Below are positions 14,301 through 23,441 of a stretch of DNA of 64,000 bases, in pieces. The DNA lies in NCBI GenBank assembly GCA_013399695.1, contig VXAU01004938.1:3076173-3140172 (forward strand), given 5' to 3'. Numbering within the stretch: position 1 is the first letter of the stretch; the number at the start of each line of letters is the position of its first letter. The notes beneath the pieces are model-generated. The model did no database searches and was not told the origin of the DNA. It was given only the letters and a program-made list of their open reading frames with translations. The DNA is from Formicarius rufipectus (lineage: Eukaryota > Chordata > Aves > Passeriformes > Formicariidae). A program made the translations under genes and the position numbers.

Positions 14301-16757
14301 TGCAAATGAGTGAACTGCTGGCTGATCTTCAGCAAGATTGATAGGAAATACCTGCTGGATTTACAGTTTCTCTTGCAGCAGACATTGATGATATATTTAA
14401 CATCTGATATTTAATGTAAAACTTAAGTATAGTACTTGACAAGCCTGGCCCTGTTTCTGACAAACTGCAGTAAGGAAGTGATATGGAGTCTCCTCTTAGT
14501 GCTAGAAGTCTGCATCCTGCTCTACAAAGATCCTGTGGCCTCTCTGGTGACTTAGTGCATAAGCATAACAGTTGAAAGAAGCATGTATAGGATTTCAGAC
14601 TGCTAAACAGAGGACAGAGGCCCCCTGACATTCCAGAGTGTTGATGCTCGCTGTACTCCAGTGGTGCTTTTTGAGAATGAAATGAATGTGCAGAGAAAGT
14701 AAAGGTCTCCCTGAGACAGCTGTGTCAGGTTACCTGTTGGTGCTCTGTTAGTATTTAGAAGTACCTTAAGACCGGAATAATTTTTGTGTGGTAACGGAGA
14801 GGTGGTCAATCATGCAAAAATGGGCTATGGTTTGCTAAATAGCAGAGAAGACTGTATCCTGCGGCCTTTCTGGTGGCTCAGTGCAAAAGTGTAACAGTTG
14901 AAATAAGCATGTATTCCAAGCCAAATGCTCCCTGGAATTGGATAAGCATGCAGAAAGGCAGTGCTGAGGATTCGGCCACTAGTTCCTGTAGTCTCTTTTT
15001 TTCACCACTCTCCAGCAGGTTCTGGGCTGGGATGCAGTAAAAGTTTCCAGTCAGTGATGATCCAGTGTAGCGGATGATAAACTGGATTTTCAGTTAATTT
15101 CACTTACTTGGTTTCTTCTGCAAATTTTAGATGCCTATCTGCAACTTCAGAATTTCTCTTAGCAGTGAAGCATTTTTCCCAATGGGAACAGTTAATCTTG
15201 TGCATTTTTAGTTTATAGTAGCTACTTGTTCATATTTTGTGGTGACCAGTTGCTCTGTCTGAGGTGAACGTGAAGGTCTCTCTCATTTGGGTTTAACGAA
15301 TACAATTTCTCGGCCTGTAGAGGGCGTGGAACCACCACTGTGTCATCGCGGGGAAAAGAAACCAGAGTGATCAACAGCGTTGCTTAACACCTCATGTGGC
15401 TTTTTGAAGCTTCTGTGTCTGCATACTGGCGTGGGAAATATAAGAAAATCTGCTATTGTTAAGTGACAAATTATTACTCTAACTAACAGCACTGCCAACT
15501 GTCTGACTTTCATGTGGAATGTAGAATTAGTAGGTGATGATCTCAAAAAACTCCAAAACTTTTGAACTGCTGTGCACTTGGGAGGTAGATGCTGATGGTA
15601 ATGACTAATCTCATTCTTCCATGACTGACAGCAGAGCAGCTTAATAGAGTACAGGAAAACTTCTGGGTATTAATAATCAATCAAGGGAAACACTGAAGGT
15701 ATTGAATAAGTGCAGTCTCTCTCCAGTTCAATACAAAGATAGTAGGTAGACTTTGTACCTCAGATATTTCGAAATTTTATGTTCCTAGTTTGTCCATAGT
15801 TGGAATCTGCCAGAGAAGGTTGCTTCATGTGATAATACTTTTTAACTCTGTATGTTTTACACGCCTAAGTGGGTGTGCACAGATAATTTAGATACATTTA
15901 AATTTAACTCCTAACTGCCGCCTCAGTTAGAATTCTTTATTCTCTTTTAATAAGCATTTCTTTATGCTTACTAAATCTGTGTTGAATTCCACCTTTTCAA
16001 ATTAATGAAGCTTCGTTTTTATTTTTAAAGTCCTCTTGCAAGTAATTTGGCTTTTTTTGTAATATCTAATAAACTGAAACCAAAGCAGAAGTGACCTACT
16101 TAGGCAACACAGGAGAAAGCTGCAATGTGTCACTTTGAGTAAGGATCTAGTTATTGGTCCTGCACCATTCAGTAATTTCTTCTAGCTAAAGCAGGGGAAT
16201 GAGTGAATTTTTTTGGTGTTCTTTCTTGGTTTGCTCTAGTCAGTTATGTATTTGTTGAGATTGGAAACCTATTTCTGTAGGGAGATTGTTTGAGTTAAGA
16301 GAGTGATGTCTGGAGTTTTATAATAATTATAGGAAATAATGCTAAAAGGATACCCAACTAAAGATTTTTAAATTTATTTTTTTTTATTTCCTTAACGACT
16401 GTTGTTTATTTTTGTAGCAGACAGTAGTGTTCAACACAGATCCTCAACTCCTGATTGGGAGTAGTAGAAGTTACCATCTCGTATGATCATGACAAAAATG
16501 TTTGTAGAACTTGCATTACAGAAGGGGTCACTACTGATGCTTCTGCTGAAGAACTTACTGGCAGGTGCTTAAGGTATGACCATGCTGAAAACCGGATTCC
16601 TGTTATTTAGCAATTCATGTTTTTTTTTAATTGCAGACAACAGAAGATAGCAGAAAGGGAAAAAAGAGCAGCAGAACAACAACGAAAGAAAATGGAAAAA
16701 GAGGCACAAAGGCTAATGAAAAAGGAACAGAGCAAAATTGGTGTAAAACTGTCCTAA
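5306..16757 (+). CDS. EBAG9: EBAG9 / RCAS1, estrogen receptor-binding fragment-associated antigen 9 (six coding exons)
   Basis: Join of 5306-5388, 8744-8822, 9006-9164, 11171-11278, 12283-12374 and 16637-16757, giving 213 residues, the length of the human protein. Every junction has a GT donor and AG acceptor and the frame is continuous. The product is recognised from its near-identity to mammalian EBAG9, e.g. SGRGRKLSGDQITLPTTVDY and EPLNFGIP. Visible parts: a short N-terminal hydrophobic, cysteine-bearing segment (residues about 8-27), which anchors the protein to membranes; an acidic, Trp-rich middle (WSSWDEDAP; residues 144-172 rich in E and W); and a basic/acidic coiled coil from about 174 to 206. 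From family knowledge it resides on Golgi and secretory vesicles, restrains regulated exocytosis including granule release by cytotoxic T cells, and affects surface O-glycan (Tn) display. The start is the only upstream ATG in frame and matches the family start. The neighbour SYBU converges on it. Confidence 0.97.
5389..8743 (+). other. EBAG9 intron after coding exon 1
   Basis: 3.4 kb of AT-rich intron bounded by gtaaac and tttctttcag. No exon, recognisable transposon or RNA gene was seen inside it. Confidence 0.85.
8744..8822 (+). CDS. EBAG9: EBAG9 coding exon 2
   Basis: Acceptor tttctttcag before 8744, donor gtaatt at 8823. It encodes residues 28 (completed) to 54, from SGRGRKLSGD to SSVPKQ, essentially identical to the mammalian protein. 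The next intron is only 183 bases (8823-9005). Confidence 0.95.
9006..9164 (+). CDS. EBAG9: EBAG9 coding exon 3
   Basis: Acceptor cttctgttcag before 9006, donor gtaagt at 9165. Exactly 53 codons (residues 55-107), beginning PEVEDWSSWDEDAPTSVKIE and ending with TPTIRKTQK. The first residues (PEVED in place of human TDVEE) differ most; the rest is strongly conserved. Confidence 0.95.
9165..11170 (+). other. EBAG9 intron after coding exon 3
   Basis: 2.0 kb intron bounded by gtaagt and atattttcag. It holds a same-strand CR1 fragment near 9.81-9.99 kb; nothing else is recognisable. Confidence 0.85.
9808..9986 (+). mobile_element. CR1 LINE 3' region, plus orientation
   Basis: The text runs 'ctggaacaggttaccaggga', then 'ggttgtgcagg', 'ctctggaagttttcaag', 'gcaggttggatacagacctc' and 'ccccttccaacccgaatctt'. 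This is the ordered block of the avian CR1 3' UTR in sense orientation. It is diverged and 5'-truncated, about 180 bases. Confidence 0.85.
11171..11278 (+). CDS. EBAG9: EBAG9 coding exon 4
   Basis: Acceptor atattttcag before 11171, donor gtaagt at 11279. Thirty-six whole codons (residues 108-143), IVIKKREPLNFGIP through FIHQS. Both flanking junctions are phase 0, so skipping this exon would keep the frame. Confidence 0.95.
11279..12282 (+). other. EBAG9 intron after coding exon 4
   Basis: 1.0 kb intron bounded by gtaagt and cttttatttcag. No feature recognised inside. Confidence 0.85.
12283..12374 (+). CDS. EBAG9: EBAG9 coding exon 5
   Basis: Acceptor ttttatttcag before 12283, donor gtaagt at 12375. 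It encodes residues 144-173, PELGDLDTWQENTNAW then a run of glutamates and AAWQAEEVL, and ends two bases into Arg174. This is the acidic, Trp-containing stretch just before the coiled coil. Confidence 0.95.
14530..14588 (+). repeat. Direct repeat copy A (59 bp)
   Basis: Contains 'atcctgtggcc', 'tctggtg' and 'taacagttgaaagaagcatg'. It matches copy B, 326 bases downstream, at roughly 85 percent by eye with no gap. No named transposon was recognised. Confidence 0.75.
14856..14914 (+). repeat. Direct repeat copy B (59 bp)
   Basis: Contains 'atcctgcggcc', 'tctggtg' and 'taacagttgaaataagcatg'. Partner of the copy 326 bases upstream; same orientation, about nine substitutions. Confidence 0.75.
16637..16757 (+). 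CDS. EBAG9: EBAG9 last coding exon
   Basis: Acceptor ttaattgcag before 16637. It encodes residues 174-213, a highly charged helix (QQKIAEREKRAAEQQRKK ... LMKKEQSKIGVKLS) ending in the family's conserved C-terminus, with TAA at 16755-16757. This is the coiled-coil part. Confidence 0.96.
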
Positions 16758-17137
16758 CAGAAACCAGGCGTCAATGGCAGTGCTGGTGAAAAGAGAATTT
16801 CAACTCTACAACGTACATATGGGTACCGATTTCACTATTTATAGGACTTAAATGCACTGCTTGGTTTTAATGCATTTGTCAGGTCATCTTGGAAGCCAGG
16901 ATTTTCCCAAAATATCTTGAACTACCTTAAAGGAGGAAAAACCCCACAGAAAATCATGCCTTGATGGAATGTTTCCTGCAATAGTTCTGTTCCAGCACCC
17001 TTCTTCACAGCAAAAGTGATTGACAAGGATGTTGATTGAAAAACACTCTTAATGAACAGCTCAAACCTAGGGAAAAGAATGTAAATATTGAGTTGTGGGA
17101 AATCTGCTGTATTGTCTGTGTTTACCTGAAACATGTA

Positions 17138-17143
17138 ATTAAA
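17138..17143 (+). terminator. Candidate proximal EBAG9 poly(A) signal ATTAAA
   Basis: ATTAAA about 380 bases after the EBAG9 stop codon, followed by T-rich and TGT-containing sequence. A common variant signal; usage unproven. Confidence 0.35.
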
Positions 17144-18057
17144 CAGTTTTAAAGAACCCCTTGCCTCCTGTCTGATAAAGAAATCTACTTTTGCATTGTT
17201 ATCAAAGTATTTATAAACGCATAAGAGTATTTCATGGGAGATAATTTTGACCTATTCAGAGAAAATTACTCATTATGGATGACCAGCAACTCCAAATGTT
17301 CTCCTGGTAGGTTATGCAACGGTAGAGCACAAGTTACAGCTGAACACTACAAGTGGATTTCTTGTCACTTTGTTACTTGCAGCTTCCTGTGCTCCCTTGT
17401 TCATTTGACAATGTAATGGCTACCAGCAGGGGCATCACTACGCAAGAATGGCATGCCTTTTTACAAAGTCTCATGTTGAGAATGTAAGGGAGCATTTTAG
17501 TCACTTCTATTGGTAATTTGTATTTCTGGCAGAAGTTCTTCCCACAGGTGAGAAAAAAATCCTCACACCTGATACTTGTTGCATAGGTAGTGTAATTGAG
17601 AAAAAAAAAGTGTCCTGCTGTTAATAATGCTAGTTTTAAAATTCTCAGTGAAGTTACAAGCACTTTTAAAATTCCATTTTTGCTTACTTAATGTATTAAC
17701 ACTGGAATTCCCCTGGTAAAGTGTGCAAGGTAAGTGTGCAACAGAAGGCAACAATGCTTTAGTGAAGAAGAGGAGTTTAATGTCTGCTGGAAAGAAGTGT
17801 ATGGGAGGAGGGAGGTCTGGGTACTGCTTGTGTCCAGCACCAGTGCTCAGTGGATTCCTTTTCCATCTTCTGATGTGTGGATGCTATTGTCATGAATTTA
17901 TGGAATCATGTATGGATTTCTTAACCTTACGACAGATGAGTGGAGTCAGTACCTTCTGTGCCTGAGATTTCTTTGCTGTGCCTACAAGTGACAATGAAGT
18001 TGTAGGAGAATGGCAGGAGGTGGGGGGCCATGTGACTAGATCTTGCCTGCTTAGACA

Positions 18058-18063
18058 AATAAA
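18058..18063 (+). terminator. Candidate distal EBAG9 poly(A) signal AATAAA
   Basis: Canonical AATAAA 1.3 kb after the stop, followed by TTTTTA and a GT-rich run (agttgtagtgggtt). This would give a 3' UTR of a length plausible for EBAG9. Inference from the motif only. Confidence 0.45.
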
Positions 18064-19139
18064 ATTTTTAACTAAGTTGTAGTGGGTTCTGGCCCAAGTT
18101 TTCCTTAAAGGATAAGTATTCGAGGAAACAAGACAGTAAGAATGACTTCTAACAGCCTTGATCATGGAGAAAGGTTTTAAGAAATGTTTCATATACTTGT
18201 CATGTAGCTTTAAATCATGCACAAGTCAACTGATTTGACTGCATTTTTCAGGTGTTAAAATATATTTAGAAGGCCACACTGCTGTGTATATGTTCAGCTT
18301 TAGTGTTCTGGCTGGAGTAGAATGGGTTACTTCAATGCAGCAGTATGGCAACTAAGCTCCAACTACACGTGTAAAATACCTTACAGTGGATGGGAGATGA
18401 CAGAGCTTATGAATAAGCTTCAATAACGATCTGTGTTTGTACTTTTAACAGCACTGAAAAAGGAAGGAGGTTCCAGTCATAATTCTTTCACTATTGCTGA
18501 CACAGGACAAGGAAACTGAATATCTGCTGCCTGTTAAAGGTGAAACCTGTTGGAACCTGCGTCTCATTTTTAAAAAAAATAGTGCTTGCTGTTGCTATTT
18601 CTGAGTGTAAAATAGATTCAAATCAATACTATTTATTAAAAATGACAGTATATGGGATAATGTGTTGCAAACAATATTGCTGAATACATCATGTAAGCAC
18701 ATCTGATTTTTGAGCTTTCAGCCACTTTAAAAGCCTTTGGGTGCTGCCGCCTTCCTGCCTGTCAGTCCTTCATTGCTATTCCCTCCTGCTGCCATACTAC
18801 TTTGCTGTTTTTCCTTCTGTCTACCTGCCCAGACTTAAGCACAGCTTCTCTAGAGATTCCTCTCATCTTACCCTTTGCTGACATGCCAGTAGGGAGAACA
18901 CAGCTCCCAAGAGGAAGTCTCTTGCATGTTAACAACCCATGCATTGTTATCTCATCCTTTTCCTGTGCTTTCTCCTTTCCTTCCTCCTATATTCTGATTT
19001 TTATCCTCAACAAACATGAAAATACTTTTGCTAAACTTATTGTGAGGCTGCTGCTCTGTTCCTGTCTTTTCCATGGGTTTGATTTCCATGAGGGATCCTG
19101 TGCACCACTGTGTACACTTGATAGGCTCCTCATTCTCTC

Positions 19140-19173
19140 TCACTTTCAACCTTACCTATTCTGTGATTCTGTG
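19140..19173 (+). mobile_element. CR1 tail remnant
   Basis: 'ctttcaaccttacc' followed by 'tattctgtgattctgtg', i.e. two copies of the 8-bp CR1 terminal repeat in sense orientation. The sequence further 5' is too diverged to assign. Confidence 0.5.
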
Positions 19174-22100
19174 AAGGGTACAGATGAATCTCTGATGGGG
19201 AAGGGGTCCTACCTGAGCCTCAGCATTTTCAGCAGCTTTAGGGGCATGTTTGGGTACATCTTGAGCTGCATATTAAAGGATGGTTTCTTTGTTCCTGGGT
19301 TAGAAAGAAAATGTTTAATGGGATTATCAACAGGCATCCTCAGCCTAGGAAGGAGCTGACGATTTCTATGCTATAAGCTTGAATTCAAGCAAACATCTGG
19401 TATTTTACCCTTAGCCTATGAGCTGCATGTCATCCCCACCTGCATGTTTTGAGACAAGACTCTCCAGTGCAGTACAGATGTGGGTATGAGCATCGTCTCA
19501 ACTCAGATGGGAGTTTTTATTGAACTGTTTGGAGGCTGATTGTCCTTTCCTAGCTTCTCTGTGCAACACCAGTGGGATCCAGGTGAGACATGACTAAGTC
19601 TAAAGTGTAATATTAGAGGGGAAAAAACTAAGATGGTGTGTTTGTAGCAAGAACTGGCATATCCTTTGTGGGATACAGCCCAGTCCCACCAAAGTCTGGG
19701 GCTGGATCATTTATTATGATACTTCAGGCCTCTTCTTACAATGGCCACCTTGAGCTATATGTCCCTGAAATGCAGAGGAGGAAAGGTGGAGGTTTGGATG
19801 TGAAGCTGAATTTTGTACAGAGATCAGAGGAAGAACTTTTTATCAGGAATGTGTTGGGAACTCTGTCACTTCTCACTGAGTGCAGTTAAATGCCTTATAT
19901 AAGAGCTGAGCAGACAAAAAAAAAAATTAAGGGCAGGAAGAAGCTTTGATGTTAGCTGGTGTTACTGTTTTATGTCGTAAACAGCACATTTAAAAACACT
20001 ACAGCTAATTGTAGCCTGCCTGAAACATGGTTTGAAATGAGTTTGGTCTAGTGACATTCTTAAGTGTAGGTTTGTGCTGCTTTGTTGCCTCGTGCTGCAA
20101 AGGAAGCCCACATAGTGAAAGGTGAATGCATCTCCTAGAACTGAAGATCACTTTTCCCTCTGAATTATGCTCCATTTCACAATCACTCAAAGCAAAGATC
20201 ACTTAAACAATAGTGGCTGTAAAAGAGAAATGCAACATTGTAATAGAATTGGTAACATCATGTTTAAAATACTGCTCTTTTGGCCTTGTACAGACATACT
20301 TTGAAGTAGGAATAAGGTACTTTCTGTACCGTTTCAGTCCCAGGAGGAGATATCTAGGAATTAAAAATTCTATGGTTGTGTAAAATTTATATTAACCCCT
20401 CCAACTATTGATTTTGACTCCAGGTCCATATAATTTAAATGCTCTTGAAAGTGACCTTTGAGCAGCATGTGTTGCAGCAGTGTCACAGGGCAAGCCAATT
20501 GGCTGCAGGCACCCGAGGCAGGAGTGCATGGCGGAGGAAGTTACGGCAAAGCAAGCGAGATGCTCTCACGTCCATCTCTGTGAACTCTTGATGACTATAT
20601 TACATCTAATTGTCTGTTAAGAATTCTCTAATTTCTTAATGTAATGCTTAATTAAGCCTCTGGAATCTCTGTTGCAAACATAAAATAATTCACAACTCGG
20701 GCATCACAAGGACATGGAAGGTGCCTGAGCTGCCTCTGTGTTGGTGTGTTTATCACCCTTAAGTGTTGCAAATGCTCCCTGCACACTGGCCAATTTATAC
20801 TCCTCTCCTGTGGATTACTCAGAAGTCCCTTCCCAAAAGCTGCAGAGCATTGCGTGGCAGTGTCAGCCTTCACTGGACCCCTTCTGCTCTGGGTTGCACA
20901 GGGGAATACTACACTGGTTTTGCTGAAAGGGAAAATAGGAGGCCAGTGAGGTTTAAAGGGCCAGAGTTGTTGAAACATTGGGTGGAGCCAGACAAACCCC
21001 ACTATTTCATCTGTGGAGTAGTGTTGCCCTCTGATCTATCCATGGATCTTAGGTTTTGGACACAGTGTGATGGTCAAAGTGTATACAGTGAGACTGCATG
21101 ACCATCAGCTGGGCTAAATGAGAAATTCTGGACCTTTGTTAAATGCCAGGAAGATTGATACTGCTCTGGGATTGCAGCAATGAGAAGTTACAGGTTTTTG
21201 GATGATCACATTGGGTTAAAGATTAGGTCACTTGCTGTTGTGAATGCAGCATGAGATGGCAGAGTGGGTGGTGTGCGCATCTGCAGACAGACTGGAGCCT
21301 TTAATGAGCCTGGCTGAGTGCTTACACTTGGAGCTGTACTCGTGTTTTCTCTGTCTAACTGTTCTCTTTCCCCCAGTGACTTTTTTAGATCTTTGCTACA
21401 GTAAAACACACATACGTTTGACATTTCTATCATGCTTTACTGAACTTGTGATTATAAAGGTAATTTACAATTAAGCCATTAAATAAACAATAAGTTAAAC
21501 CACAATACATTTATACATAGTATTTCAAAGGACTATCTGGTTCAAATACATTAAGACTTTAAAACAAAATTAAGAGTCAAAGTGTATTCACTCCTATCCC
21601 TTATTGTAACAAGTGTGAAGATTCCCAACATTTTTGGTTGCAGTCCCTGTATACACACAAGACCAGTGAAATGCTCAAGCAATTGCACGATTGAGAAGAG
21701 CACTACACGAGACAGGCACAAACGATATGCTGGAAGCTGCCTGGGGAATATGGGTTTTACCTTTAAACTGAATTGACACTTGGGACAACAAATGGAAAGC
21801 GCTAGCATGCTTTCTGGAGTACAGGTGTGATACCCGAAGGGGAGGGAGTCTCCATGTCAGTTACTTAACACTTCAGTTTCACAGGTGTTTCAGGTTAGTG
21901 CTGTCTAGAGAAATACCCCACCTTTCTCCGGCCCTTCTTCCCTGTGTCCATCTCATGCAACCCTTGAACGAGTGCAAAGTGCTCGGCGAACTATCCAGGG
22001 AAAGTGACTGAACTTAATGCTAGCTCACAATTGAACATAAAAAACTGCTAGCTGTAGTTCCTCATTTTCCTGGTCATGTTCACTGTGCAGATGAGCTGGC

Positions 22101-22210
22101 ACTAGGAAGACAGCAGCACAGGGGAGGGATCTGGTGCCTGGGAGCAGGAGGACTATTTCTGTAAGCAGCAGTACTGTTAAAAACATCTCTTAAAAGCATA
22201 CTCAGCTTTT

Positions 22211-22216
22211 TTTATT
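22211..22216 (-). terminator. Candidate SYBU poly(A) signal AATAAA
   Basis: TTTATT on the + strand, read as AATAAA on the SYBU strand, about 150 bases after its stop codon. It is the only canonical signal I see within about 1 kb; longer UTRs are possible (another TTTATT near 19518). Confidence 0.35.
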
Positions 22217-22363
22217 TTGAAACAAGTTTTTTAACTGATTTATAGTGCAAATCAAATAGTCGAAAGCAAAATGATGGACTCTGCCAGAATATACAGTAAC
22301 TTTTTATGATCTATTTAATCGCTTTTTGTCTCAGCCAGTTGGTGCCGAGGGACAGAGTAGACT

Positions 22364-23441
22364 TTAGGTTTTGATATTGAACGGTGTTCGGCGTAAAGAG
22401 TGCAGGGCCACCAGGCAGCAGCCACGAAGCAATGCTCCAATATTGTAAATAGGATCTGTTCCTCCTCTCTGAGTGCTCAGAGCCCACACAATAGTCGGTA
22501 CAACAGGGGCTGCTACAGCCAGAAGATCTCCGAGGAGGCTGCTGCTCCAGTATCTCCTCTTTATTCCTGTATTGACATATTCAAAGGCTTCATCATCATG
22601 AGGTTCTGTAAAATCAAGTTCTTTCATGAAACGGTTTTCATTAACTCTGTGCTCCACCTTCCTGCATGGAGACTCCATAGGAGACAAAAGGATGGCAGAA
22701 TTGGGATCACTTGGAGTTAAGTCCACTATGATACCAGAATCACTGAAGCTTCCAAGAGAAAATTCCTTCAGTGAAGAAGGTGGGCTTAGAGGGCAGGTAT
22801 CTTGAGCTCTGAAGATGTTTTGAATGAGCTGCTCCACATCTAGGCTATATGGCACCACGTCAGTCTGAATGGCCTGCTCTACCATCATGTTGTTGCTTTT
22901 CTCTTCCTCCTGGCAGTAAGTTAGTTTTCCATCCAGAATGATTTCAAGCATTTCTTTAGTCACAGCAGCACTGAAGGGAGCTGGATCACTCAACTCAGAG
23001 GTTGTGGTGGTCAAACTCTCTCCAGATGAGTCAATCCCCTTAGCTCTGTCCTCACTCAGAAGCAGCTCACTGTCTGCCACCTCCTCTGTGATGAGGCTGT
23101 CTGGCACTGTGGCACACAATTCTAATGGCTTCCCTTCTGAGCTGCACATGTATTCCAGGCACTGCTCATCCCTCACAGAGTGGTTCTGAGCCATCTCCAT
23201 GCTCTGCAGCAAAGATTCCAGTTTCTTGTTTTGAATGTTTATGTCTATGAAGTATTTCTGAATTTTTTTGTCTTTCTCAGCCAAGCTGTTTTTCATGGTT
23301 TCAATAACCTGCTTGAGTTGTTTAATTTCACTTCTTGCTTCCTTTAAGGCGAGCTCCGCCTCCACACGATTGCACTCTTCCTCAATCCAGTCTTCCCTCA
23401 TCCGTCCCAGCTGAGCTTTAAGCTCTTCTATTTCTGTTTCC
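22364..23441 (-). CDS. SYBU: SYBU last exon: coiled coil, acidic linker, tail anchor
   Basis: Acceptor tttactacag (read on the minus strand) before 23441; stop TAA at 22366-22364. It encodes residues 299-657. The coiled coil continues from ETEIEELKAQL through REDWIEEE, KEARSEIKQLKQVIETMK and NIQNKKLESLL. The linker is acidic and poorly conserved except for AIQTDVVPYS and VDLTPSDPNSAILLSP. Next come the YWSSSLL segment and the membrane anchor, and finally YNIGALLRGCC and ALHSLRRT, both shared with syntaphilin. Confidence 0.97.

Larger units (their letters stand above)
12375..16636 (+). other. EBAG9 intron after coding exon 5
   Basis: The largest EBAG9 intron seen here, 4.3 kb, bounded by gtaagt and ttaattgcag. 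It holds a diverged direct repeat pair (14530-14588 and 14856-14914). No coding exon is recognised in it. Confidence 0.85.
16758..22363. other. Convergent 3' region between EBAG9 and SYBU
   Basis: 5.6 kb between the two stop codons. The left part should be EBAG9 3' UTR and the right part SYBU 3' UTR; the exact ends cannot be set without transcripts. It holds candidate poly(A) signals for both strands, a short CR1 tail near 19.15 kb, and a long pyrimidine-rich open frame at 18802-19359 that I do not accept as a gene. Confidence 0.7.

Noticed and set aside
18802..19359. Open frame of 185 codons on the + strand between EBAG9 and SYBU
   Set aside because: It begins at TTG, lies in pyrimidine-rich DNA with few stops by composition, runs through a CR1 tail remnant, and resembles no protein I know. 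It lies beyond the likely EBAG9 poly(A) site.
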